A DNA stretch of 64,000 bases, taken from positions 682,001 to 746,000 of the forward strand of contig NZ_CP027062.1 in NCBI RefSeq assembly GCF_002966125.1. Reading direction: 5' to 3'. Below, one piece after another: positions 1-6,981 of the stretch. The notes beneath the pieces were generated by a model. It saw only the letters and a list, made by a program, of their open reading frames with translations, did no database searches and had not been told where the DNA came from. Positions within the stretch are counted from its first letter, which is position 1. The number at the start of each line of letters is the position of its first letter. The translations under genes were made by a program, and so were the position numbers. The DNA comes from Pukyongia salina. Its GTDB lineage: Bacteria > Bacteroidota > Bacteroidia > Flavobacteriales > Flavobacteriaceae.

Positions 1-1760
1 TCGGTGGCAGACTCCAATGTTCTATACGATCCGGTAAGCTGAAACTTTAAATTCTTCGCAGGCTCCATGCTAAATCCTGCAGTACTTAGATTGATTCGTG
101 ATAGTTTGTCGTTGGCTCCCACTGTAATTAGTGAAGATGACGCCAAACTTCGTCCCAGCACATCGTTACTGGTGGTAAGACTGGCTCCTGTTTGCTCTAC
201 GTCCTTCCTGTTTCCCCCAAATACGGTGAGTCTGGATTTTCTATCGAGTAACCATTTACCCGAGACTCCGTACTTGAACCGTTCATCCCTAAAACCATAG
301 GCGCCAAAAACCTCGAGCCTCCATGGGTCATTCTGACTGAAATACGTTCGGCCACCGAGACGGATACGAAGGCCTTCGGCCTCATTGAATCCGAAGACAG
401 AAAATACCGGCCCTATGTCGAAATTACCTACTTCATAGTAACCGGATGCGAGGGTTGCGGCAATATTGTAAAGCGATTTGAATCTGGGTATGGTCTTTAG
501 GGTGTCAAGCATTTTATAGACCCCCTTCTCATCCTTACTTAGACTTTCCATTCGCCGCTGTTCCCAGAAATCATCAGGGCGGTTGTAGATCTCGTATGCA
601 TACGGATCTGTTTGCTCACTATAGAATTTCTTATCCTTTACCCGGTCAAATTGGTAATTATCGTATAAGGTTGTTCGCTTTCCGTAGATACCACGGGCTC
701 CTTCTTTCTTCTTTAAACTGAAATCGGATAGGAAATAGTCTCTTGTAATAAGAAAGATAGAGTCGTTCAGCACATCAAATTCCTGTTCGATGTACACCTC
801 TCTCACCCAGTTTAGGTTTGCACTTTTAGAAGCCTGAAGATTGATCTCTTTGATCGCCCAGGTAGTATCGTTTACCCAGAAATCTCCTTTGAAGGTAAGT
901 TCGTTCTTTCTACGCGGATAGTAAACTATATTATAACACCATTTATTATCGCGAAAGGCGCTATCCAGCAATACGTAGTTATAAACATCTATGCCCGTTT
1001 TCGACAAGGGGCTGGTAAAAGCCTTATCGAAGAACTTCATATAATTGTCGTAGACATCGTACTCTTTGTAGAGATCTTTTATGAATGCAATTAGCGTTTG
1101 ATTATTTTCAAAACCCGAATTCTTATTCCCCTCCAGGATCTCCTTTTCTTCATTTAGCAGATTATCTCCGTAAACCTTAGAATAGGCCTCATTGATAAAA
1201 ATAGGGAGGTAGCTGTTCCCGGTAATTTTGGAGGTGTCTATCTGTTCCCAGACAAATTCCATTCCCTTAAAAACTTTACTCTTAATAAGGCCGGAATCTA
1301 TGGTATTCAGGTCGAATTCTAGCTTTTCGTACTTATCGTATTCGTACTGATCGAATTTCTTAACTCCGTTCTCACGCCGATTCTCCCAAATTTTCCGAAG
1401 AATTACCAGGGCAGGATTGTCCTTTTTGGAAGTTTTCCCACTGTAAACCACCACCTCATCGAGGGATGAAGCCTCTTCTTTCAGGACCACGGACAGATCG
1501 TAGGTAACTCTGGCAGTAAGTTCTATATTCTTTAATTCGTACCCTACAAACGACACCCAGATCGCGCTGTAAGAATCACTACTTTCCAGGTAAAATCGTC
1601 CATCTTCGTTGGTAATAGTGCCCTCATTAGAATCTTTAAAGATCACATTGGCAAAGGCCACAGGGTCACCAAATTCGTCATTTACTACTCCGCTTACTTT
1701 GGTTTGAGCCAAAGCCTGGATACTGATAAGAAAAATAAAAGCAAGTAAAGAATGCTTCAT
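1..1760 (-). CDS. DUF5686 / carboxypeptidase-regulatory-like domain protein (partial, C-terminus beyond window)
   Basis: The minus-strand frame is open from an ATG at 1760 to the left edge, so about 586 N-terminal residues are present and the C-terminus is cut off. I translated this by hand. It begins with a signal peptide (MKHSLLAFIFLISIQALAQ), then a CarboxypepD_reg-like beta-sandwich at about residues 20-105 (VSGVVNDEFGDPVAFANVIF, later FVGYELKNIELTARV). The remainder has the look of the DUF5686 family: an alternating, aromatic-rich region that in these proteins ends in an outer-membrane barrel. Family members are Bacteroidota outer-membrane or periplasmic proteins related to the plug region of TonB-dependent receptors; their molecular role is not established. 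The gene stands alone here, with a 145-bp gap to the next gene upstream. The start is supported by the signal peptide immediately after the ATG. Confidence 0.8.
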   Translation of the reverse strand, partial: MKHSLLAFIFLISIQALAQTKVSGVVNDEFGDPVAFANVIFKDSNEGTITNEDGRFYLESSDSYSAIWVSFVGYELKNIELTARVTYDLSVVLKEEASSLDEVVVYSGKTSKKDNPALVILRKIWENRRENGVKKFDQYEYDKYEKLEFDLNTIDSGLIKSKVFKGMEFVWEQIDTSKITGNSYLPIFINEAYSKVYGDNLLNEEKEILEGNKNSGFENNQTLIAFIKDLYKEYDVYDNYMKFFDKAFTSPLSKTGIDVYNYVLLDSAFRDNKWCYNIVYYPRRKNELTFKGDFWVNDTTWAIKEINLQASKSANLNWVREVYIEQEFDVLNDSIFLITRDYFLSDFSLKKKEGARGIYGKRTTLYDNYQFDRVKDKKFYSEQTDPYAYEIYNRPDDFWEQRRMESLSKDEKGVYKMLDTLKTIPRFKSLYNIAATLASGYYEVGNFDIGPVFSVFGFNEAEGLRIRLGGRTYFSQNDPWRLEVFGAYGFRDERFKYGVSGKWLLDRKSRLTVFGGNRKDVEQTGASLTTSNDVLGRSLASSSLITVGANDKLSRINLSTAGFSMEPAKNLKFQLTGSYRTLESAT

Positions 1761-1849
1761 AAGTAGGAAACGAAAGGGATATAAAAAAATTTTAGCGGCC
1801 TATTTCAAGCCTACAAAGAAACAATAATTCTAATAATGTCCTTTTAATA

Positions 1850-2350
1850 AAATCACAAAACTCAAAGTACAAATCTCAAATAAATTACAAATACCAATAG
1901 CCAAATCAACTGGATTTTTCGATTATTGCTGACAATATTTTCTTTAATTCATTAGCCTCCCTGAATAAAAGTGCAGGGGAATCTTTAATTGAGAATTTAT
2001 TGGTTTCAAGAATAAGTCTCAACCAATATGCACTCTCTTTCGCTTCTTTTTTACTTATTTTTATCCGAAATAGAAAATCCTTTTTGCTTACAGCCTCATT
2101 GGCTTCGATGTAATTTGCACCAATTGAACCCGACGAGCGAATTAGCTGTTTAATATCTTCATTATTCGCACCCGATGCTGGCAGATTCTTCGCGAACAAA
2201 CGAACTTCTTTCGCAAACAAGAAAGTTCGTTCTTCTAGATCAAAGGGCTTTCTATTTGTTTTTTCTAACATCCATGATGAAATTATTCGGGAGTTAGAAT
2301 TTTAGTAATTGTAAGGTTGGAGATTATTTGTGATTTGGTTATTGTGATTT
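1850..2350. repeat. imperfect inverted repeats flanking the four-helix-bundle gene
   Basis: The left flank (about 1850-1905) is rich in CAAAT-type words and starts AAATCACAA. The right flank (about 2290-2350) is the approximate reverse complement, rich in ATTTG/TTGTGATTT, and ends TTGTGATTT at 2342-2350. The outer 9 bp match perfectly, while the inner parts match only approximately by eye. Together they enclose the 121-codon gene so that the gene would sit in the loop of a large hairpin. This may be a small mobile or invasive element or simply AT-rich flanks. Confidence 0.45.
1906..2271 (-). CDS. four-helix-bundle protein (23S rRNA intervening-sequence protein / Avd-like family)
   Basis: 121 residues, almost entirely helical by composition, with the family's typical features: an N-terminal F-x-L-E-x-R-T-x-x-F stretch, the central IKQLIRSSGSIGANYIEAN segment (residues about 45-63) and KEAKESAYWLRLI near residue 75-87. 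This is the TIGR02436/PF05635 family. Members were first noticed inside intervening sequences of 23S rRNA; others (Avd) assist diversity-generating retroelements, and many, like this one, are isolated genes of unknown role. They form homopentameric barrels that bind nucleic acid in the Avd case. No reverse transcriptase, template repeat or rRNA gene is visible nearby. The gene lies between imperfect inverted repeats, which fits an inserted element. Function here is unknown. Confidence 0.85.
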   Translation of the reverse strand: MLEKTNRKPFDLEERTFLFAKEVRLFAKNLPASGANNEDIKQLIRSSGSIGANYIEANEAVSKKDFLFRIKISKKEAKESAYWLRLILETNKFSIKDSPALLFREANELKKILSAIIEKSS

Positions 2351-2362
2351 GACTTGTTAAAA

Positions 2363-3340
2363 CTACTTATATAACACTTTTTTAACGGCCTTGATCACAT
2401 CATTGCTATTTGGCAACCATTCTTCAAGTAGTGCCGGCGAATAAGGTGCAGGGGTGTCACCAGTATTAAGTTTTACAATGGGAGCATCAAGATAATCAAA
2501 CGCTTGTATTTGAACCTGGTAAGTGATTTCTGTAGCCACATTGCCAAAAGGCCAGGCCTCTTCCAGAATTACAAGTCGGTTTGTCTTTTTCACCGAATCC
2601 AGGATGGTTTTATGATCCATAGGCCGCACGGTACGCAGGTCGATGATCTCACATTCTATACCCTCATTCGCTAGTTCTTCGGCTGCTTTATAGGCCTCTT
2701 TTATGATCTTTCCGAAGGAAACGATCGTAACATCCTTGCCTTCTCTTTTTATTTCAGCTACCCCAATAGGTATAAGGTATTCTCCTTCAGGAACCTCCCC
2801 TTTATCACCATACATCTGCTCACTTTCCATGAAGATTACCGGGTCGTCGTCACGGATGGCGCTTTTCAGTAAACCCTTTGCATCTGCAGGATTACTGGGA
2901 ACCACAACCTTTAACCCGGGACAATTAGCGTACCAGCTCTCGAAAGCCTGAGAGTGGGTTGCGGCTAGCTGTCCTGCTGAAGCCGTTGGCCCTCTGAACA
3001 CAATAGGAATATTGAACTGCCCACCGCTCATCTGCCGCATTTTCGCAGCATTATTAATGATCTGGTCAATTCCCACCAAGGAGAAATTGAAGGTCATAAA
3101 TTCGATAATTGGCCTATTGCCATTCATCGCACTACCCACACCAATACCAGAGAAACCTAATTCGGAAATAGGAGTATCGATAACCCGTTTTGCACCAAAT
3201 TCATCCAGCATACCTTTACTGGCTTTATAAGCCCCGTTGTATTCGGCAACCTCTTCACCCATTAGATAGATGGATTCATCACGGCGCATCTCTTCACTCA
3301 TTGCCTCGGCTATTGCTTCCCGGAATTGTAATGTTTTCAT
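2363..3340 (-). CDS. pdhB: pyruvate dehydrogenase E1 component, beta subunit
   Basis: 325 residues, the normal length for E1-beta. The N-terminal transketolase pyrimidine-binding domain (about 1-180) contains MGEEVAEYNGAYKASKGM with the conserved Glu that activates thiamine diphosphate, and the FMTFNFSLVGIDQIINNAAK segment. The C-terminal transketolase domain (about 195-320) includes IDLRTVRPMD and VILEEAWPFG. With the alpha subunit (not in this window) it forms the ThDP-dependent E1 that decarboxylates pyruvate and acetylates E2 lipoyl groups, feeding acetyl-CoA to the TCA cycle. The gene is the last of a minus-strand pair but is separated from the upstream lipoprotein gene by a terminator-like inverted repeat and appears to have its own promoter. 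A branched-chain 2-oxoacid E1-beta is the main alternative; overall sequence character favours PDH. Confidence 0.92.
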   Translation of the reverse strand: MKTLQFREAIAEAMSEEMRRDESIYLMGEEVAEYNGAYKASKGMLDEFGAKRVIDTPISELGFSGIGVGSAMNGNRPIIEFMTFNFSLVGIDQIINNAAKMRQMSGGQFNIPIVFRGPTASAGQLAATHSQAFESWYANCPGLKVVVPSNPADAKGLLKSAIRDDDPVIFMESEQMYGDKGEVPEGEYLIPIGVAEIKREGKDVTIVSFGKIIKEAYKAAEELANEGIECEIIDLRTVRPMDHKTILDSVKKTNRLVILEEAWPFGNVATEITYQVQIQAFDYLDAPIVKLNTGDTPAPYSPALLEEWLPNSNDVIKAVKKVLYK

Positions 3341-3367
3341 ATTGAAAGCTTCAGAAAATTAGAATGA

Positions 3368-3375
3368 CAAAAATA
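3368..3375 (-). promoter_or_regulatory. candidate -7 promoter element of pdhB
   Basis: The minus strand reads TATTTTTG, a match to the Bacteroidota -7 consensus TAnnTTTG, 27 bases upstream of the pdhB ATG. No clear TTTG is seen at -33. It overlaps the end of a 13-bp inverted repeat. Confidence 0.45.
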
Positions 3376-3419
3376 GACAATTCTATTATTTATTTCAGCT
3401 AAATTTTAGAATTGTCTAT
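3373..3419 (-). terminator. 13-bp perfect inverted repeat, probable terminator of the upstream lipoprotein gene
   Basis: Arms ATAGACAATTCTA (3373-3385) and TAGAATTGTCTAT (3407-3419) are perfect reverse complements separated by 21 bases. On the minus strand the stem is followed by TTTTG, giving a weak intrinsic terminator shape downstream of the lipoprotein stop at 3428. It could equally be an operator for pdhB because the distal arm overlaps its -7 box. Confidence 0.55.
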
Positions 3420-3427
3420 CTCGGCTA

Positions 3428-4303
3428 CTAATGATTTTCATCTTCTTCTGAACCTCCGCTCCCCTCTTCCTGGTTATTATTACGACAACAAACAATATGC
3501 GCTCCCTTAAGCTCCGGGGCTGTAGTTCCGGTAAACGCCAGATTGTAAAGTCCATTATTTTCGTAATTCGCCGTAAGAATACTCTCCCAGGATATATATC
3601 CGAAACGGGGATCGTTAGGGCCATTATCCTCGCCACATTTACAAACGAAAATAACCTGTCTGTGAACCGAGAATAGAAGCTGCTTTGCGCCTGTGTTAAC
3701 CGACTTAAAACGTACGGCAAGGTGTTCGGAGAAGGTACATTGGCCTAATTCTGTGGAGCGCGCATTTAAGATGTGATACCCCTTTTTTATTTCTTCCAGA
3801 AATTTATCATACAAATTTTTCAAGGCATCCTCCTCTGCCGCAGAAAGATCTCCGTTACCCTTAACTTCATCCACGAACTCATCAGCTGTATACCCGGCAT
3901 CGATCTTTATTAGGATTCTATCTCGAACAGGATGTGCCAGAAAAGCGACATCGGCACCTTCAATGTCTCCGAAATTCCCTTCATCCACAGGTTTTTGGAT
4001 TAGCCGGGAAAAGTCGAATACCCGCAAAATTTCGTCAAAACGTCTTTCATCAATATCGAGGTCTGCCAATTGGCCGTACATATTCATCAGCGATTGGAAA
4101 CAAGGCTTGCCTGTCTCTTCATTGTGCTGTGGGCCCGGGGGATTATGAGTTTGCCAATCGATCCCGTTTACCGCGGCAGTGAATGAATCCACACTTTCCT
4201 GAGCGATGGGCTTGAGTTTCTTCTTCCTTTCTCTCTCCTGCTTATCACAGGAAACTAACGTGATTAGCATGAGCAATGCGATTGTTAAATACCTGGTTTT
4301 CAT
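3428..4303 (-). CDS. hypothetical lipoprotein, Cys-rich
   Basis: 291 residues starting with a lipoprotein signal peptide whose lipobox is LVSC (Cys about residue 19), followed by a charged linker. The body is mainly acidic and helical. Later Cys residues occur in GKPCFQSL, LGQCTF, VCKCGEDN and HIVCCRNNN, suggesting disulfides or metal binding in the mature periplasmic or surface protein. The C-terminus is a low-complexity GGSGGSEEDENH tail. I do not recognise a domain. It stands between pdhB and the divergent etf operon with no functional link evident. The start is well fixed because the lipobox is at the right distance from the ATG. Confidence 0.75.
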   Translation of the reverse strand: MKTRYLTIALLMLITLVSCDKQERERKKKLKPIAQESVDSFTAAVNGIDWQTHNPPGPQHNEETGKPCFQSLMNMYGQLADLDIDERRFDEILRVFDFSRLIQKPVDEGNFGDIEGADVAFLAHPVRDRILIKIDAGYTADEFVDEVKGNGDLSAAEEDALKNLYDKFLEEIKKGYHILNARSTELGQCTFSEHLAVRFKSVNTGAKQLLFSVHRQVIFVCKCGEDNGPNDPRFGYISWESILTANYENNGLYNLAFTGTTAPELKGAHIVCCRNNNQEEGSGGSEEDENH

Positions 4304-4492
4304 AATATTGTATTTTATATTTCTGAATCAAATCTAAGTACAATACATACCATATATTAGTCAAATGTGATTTAGATACCTCCTAATGAGTAACCATATA
4401 CTTTCGATTAGAATTCGAAAATCCGAAGAAAATATTTTATTATGCATGCATAGGAAAATTGGGAATATAATCGTATCTTGCGTACCGCAAAA

Positions 4493-4520
4493 TTTGGGTG
4501 GTTTAATAGCCTTATATTTG
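4493..4520 (+). promoter_or_regulatory. candidate promoter of the etfBA operon
   Basis: TTTG at 4493-4496 and TATATTTG at 4513-4520 (TAnnTTTG consensus) are separated by 16 bp. The start codon of etfB follows 33 bp downstream. The divergent 250-bp gap also serves the lipoprotein gene, for which I see no clear promoter. Confidence 0.55.
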
Positions 4521-4553
4521 CCGAATATTTTTCAATTTTAAATCGATTTATTT

Positions 4554-5294
4554 ATGAAAATAGCAGTGTGCATTAGCCATGTGCCAGACACCACTTCGAA
4601 GATCAACTTCACGGAGGGTGACACAAAATTCGATACCAACGGCGTTCAGTTTGTAATAAATCCTAACGATGAGTTTGGTCTAACACGAGCGATGTGGTTT
4701 AAAGAAAAACAAGGTGCCACAGTACATGTATTAAATGTAGGCGGCCCGGAAACCGAACCTACATTACGTAAAGCTCTGGCCATTGGTGCCGATGAAGCCA
4801 TAAGGGTAAATACAGCTCCTACCGATGGTTTTTCGGTAGCAAAGCAACTGGCTCATGTAATTGCCGAAGGCGGTTACGACCTGGTTATTGGCGGACGCGA
4901 ATCTATAGACTATAATGGAGGAATGGTTCCGGGGATGATCGCGAAACTAAACGACGCGAATTTTGTAAATACCTGTATCGGCCTGGAGATCGAAGGAAAT
5001 ACTGCAACTGCAGTGAGGGAGATCGACGGCGGAAAAGAAACTATAAAAACAAGTCTTCCATTGGTGATTGGAGGGCAAAAAGGTCTCGTGGAAGAAAGTG
5101 ACCTGCGCATCCCGAATATGCGTGGCATCATGCAGGCGAGATCTAAACCCCTTCACGTAAAAGAAGCTGTAGACAGCCAGGCTGAGACCCGATCGGTTCA
5201 ATTTGAAAAGCCTGCGCCGAGGGGAGCCGTAAAGCTTGTAGACAACGTGGACGACCTAATAAATCTATTACACAACGAAGCAAAAGTGATCTAA
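4554..5294 (+). CDS. etfB: electron transfer flavoprotein beta subunit
   Basis: 246 residues, the usual size of EtfB. The N-terminus MKIAVCISHVPDTTSKI and the segment FVINPNDEFGLTRAM are typical, as are the glycine-rich GGRESIDYNGGMVPGMIA (about residues 112-129) and LPLVIGGQKGLVEESDLRIP further on. EtfB binds AMP and, with EtfA, carries electrons from acyl-CoA and other dehydrogenases to the respiratory chain. The alpha subunit gene follows after 3 bp, so the two are cotranscribed. Confidence 0.95.
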   Translation: MKIAVCISHVPDTTSKINFTEGDTKFDTNGVQFVINPNDEFGLTRAMWFKEKQGATVHVLNVGGPETEPTLRKALAIGADEAIRVNTAPTDGFSVAKQLAHVIAEGGYDLVIGGRESIDYNGGMVPGMIAKLNDANFVNTCIGLEIEGNTATAVREIDGGKETIKTSLPLVIGGQKGLVEESDLRIPNMRGIMQARSKPLHVKEAVDSQAETRSVQFEKPAPRGAVKLVDNVDDLINLLHNEAKVI

Positions 5295-5297
5295 ATT

Positions 5298-6257
5298 ATG
5301 GTATTAGTATATACAGAATCTGAAGAAGGAAAATTCAAGAAAATAGCACAAGAGGCTGTTTCTTATGCCAAAGGAGTTGCAGACATGCTGGGGACAACTG
5401 TAACAGCTGTTACCGTAAATGCAGGAGATACTTCCGAATTAGGAAATTACGGTGCTACTAAAGTTCTTGAAGTTAGTAATGACGCCCTGGCTAATTTTAA
5501 CGCGGAAGCATATGCCAAGGTAGTTTCGGAAGCCGCCCGAAAGGAAAACGCTTCTGTGGTGATACTCACCTCCAGTGCGAATAGTAAATTTATGGCACCA
5601 CTAGTGGCCGTAGACCTCAATGCCGGCTACGTGCCAAATGTTACAGGATTACCAGAGAGCACTGCTCCTTTTAAAGTAAAGCACAGTGTGTTTACTAATA
5701 AGGCCTTCTCAATCACCGAGATCACAACAGATGTGAAGGTGATAGGCGTTGCGAAAAACGCGTACGGTCTTGTTGAGAACCAAACTTCCGAAACCACAGA
5801 ATCGTTTGCACCGGAAGTATCCGCCGGAAATAGTGAAGTGGTTTCGGTAGAGAAAGCAACCGATAAAGTAACGATTGCCGACGCAGAAATTGTTGTTTCC
5901 GCCGGAAGGGGGATGAAAGGCCCTGAGAACTGGGGTATGATAGAAGAACTTGCAGCAACTCTTGGAGCTGCTACAGCATGTTCTAAACCCGTAAGCGATA
6001 TGGGCTGGAGACCACATTCTGAGCACGTTGGCCAAACAGGAAAACCCGTTGCTTCCAATCTATATATCGCGATAGGTATTTCAGGAGCAATTCAGCATTT
6101 AGCTGGAATTAACGCCTCTAAAGTAAAGGTGGTGATCAATAACGATCCCGAAGCACCTTTCTTTAAAGCAGCAGATTACGGCATCGTTGGTGATGCCTTC
6201 GAGGTGGTACCTCAACTCACAGAAAAATTAAAAGAGTTTAAGGTACAAAACGCGTAA
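5298..6257 (+). CDS. etfA: electron transfer flavoprotein alpha subunit (FAD-binding)
   Basis: 319 residues. The N-terminal ETF domain (1-about 185) includes VKHSVFTNKAFS. The C-terminal FAD-binding domain (about 190-319) has the family signature: VSAGRGMKGPENWGMIEELA, SDMGWRPHSEHVGQTGK, YIAIGISGAIQHLAG and VVINNDPEAPFFKAADYGIVGD. It carries the FAD of the ETF heterodimer. It follows etfB by 3 bp and is closed by a stem-loop terminator about 20 bp downstream. No ETF-quinone oxidoreductase gene is in the window. Confidence 0.95.
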   Translation: MVLVYTESEEGKFKKIAQEAVSYAKGVADMLGTTVTAVTVNAGDTSELGNYGATKVLEVSNDALANFNAEAYAKVVSEAARKENASVVILTSSANSKFMAPLVAVDLNAGYVPNVTGLPESTAPFKVKHSVFTNKAFSITEITTDVKVIGVAKNAYGLVENQTSETTESFAPEVSAGNSEVVSVEKATDKVTIADAEIVVSAGRGMKGPENWGMIEELAATLGAATACSKPVSDMGWRPHSEHVGQTGKPVASNLYIAIGISGAIQHLAGINASKVKVVINNDPEAPFFKAADYGIVGDAFEVVPQLTEKLKEFKVQNA

Positions 6258-6278
6258 AATTTAGTATTTTGTGCTTCG

Positions 6279-6327
6279 AAAAAGGGCTGTTTAAATGAGT
6301 AAATGCCTTATTTAAGCAGCCTTTTAA
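6279..6327 (+). terminator. intrinsic terminator after etfA
   Basis: AAAAAGGGCTGTTTAAAT pairs with ATTTAAGCAGCC TTTT (one G-U pair) to give a stem of about 12 bp flanked by A and T runs. Confidence 0.7.
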
Positions 6328-6350
6328 TATCCAATAGATTTATCGAATAA

Positions 6351-6974
6351 ATGAGTTTAGTACGGCTAAATATTAAAGGAATATCGTATAGTCAGACCCA
6401 AAATGGTGCCTACGCCCTAATACTTAGCGAAGTGGATGGTGAGCGCAAACTCCCCATAGTAATTGGCGCCTTTGAAGCACAATCCATCGCGATAGCCCTG
6501 GAGAAAGAAATTAAACCCCCAAGGCCCCTAACCCATGATCTTTTTAAGAATTTTGCAGATCATTTCGATATAGTCGTAAAACAGGTGATCATCCATAAAT
6601 TGGTAGATGGAGTGTTCTATTCGAGTATTATTTGTGAACGCGATACCATCGAAGAGATCATCGACGCCCGAACCAGCGATGCTATTGCCCTTGCGCTGCG
6701 TTTCAAGGCACCCATTTTTACCTATAAGAATATACTGGACAAGGCAGGTATCTATTTAAAGACCCAAAAGAAAAAAGAAGCAACAACCGAACAGGAAGAA
6801 GCTGTTATTGAAGAACTACTCGCGGGTGACGATAAGGAGTCTGTCGCTCCAAAACTAAGTGAAGATTTCAGTAAATTTAGTTTGAAAGAACTCAATGAAA
6901 TGCTGGATCAGGCAGTGGCCGACGAGAATTACGAAAAAGCCGCTGCTATAAGGGATGAGATCTCCAAAAGGTAA
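6351..6974 (+). CDS. bifunctional nuclease family protein (DUF151) with C-terminal UVR motif
   Basis: 207 residues. Residues 1-about 135 are the DUF151 (BFN) domain: LPIVIGAFEAQSIAIALE, RPLTHDLFKNF and ARTSDAIALALRFKAPIFT are the classic conserved blocks. After an acidic linker the C-terminus (about 172-207) is a UVR-type helical hairpin, LNEMLDQAVADENYEKAA AIRDEI, of the kind UvrB uses to contact UvrC. Plant BFN proteins of this family have RNase and DNase activity; the bacterial role is not settled. The DUF151-UVR arrangement recurs in Bacteroidota. The gene is preceded by the etfA terminator, and the nupC gene starts 7 bp after its stop, so those two are likely cotranscribed. Confidence 0.88.
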   Translation: MSLVRLNIKGISYSQTQNGAYALILSEVDGERKLPIVIGAFEAQSIAIALEKEIKPPRPLTHDLFKNFADHFDIVVKQVIIHKLVDGVFYSSIICERDTIEEIIDARTSDAIALALRFKAPIFTYKNILDKAGIYLKTQKKKEATTEQEEAVIEELLAGDDKESVAPKLSEDFSKFSLKELNEMLDQAVADENYEKAAAIRDEISKR

Positions 6975-6981
6975 AAACAAT

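Noticed and set aside
1906-2271. Diversity-generating retroelement accessory gene (avd)
   Set aside because: No reverse transcriptase, template or variable repeat found in the window.
3406-3720. Minus-strand ORF of 104 codons overlapping the Cys-rich lipoprotein
   Set aside because: Alternative frame inside a gene with a convincing lipoprotein signal; composition shows no protein-like pattern.
5627-6058. Minus-strand ORF of 143 codons inside etfA
   Set aside because: Shadow frame; the plus-strand frame has full EtfA FAD motifs.
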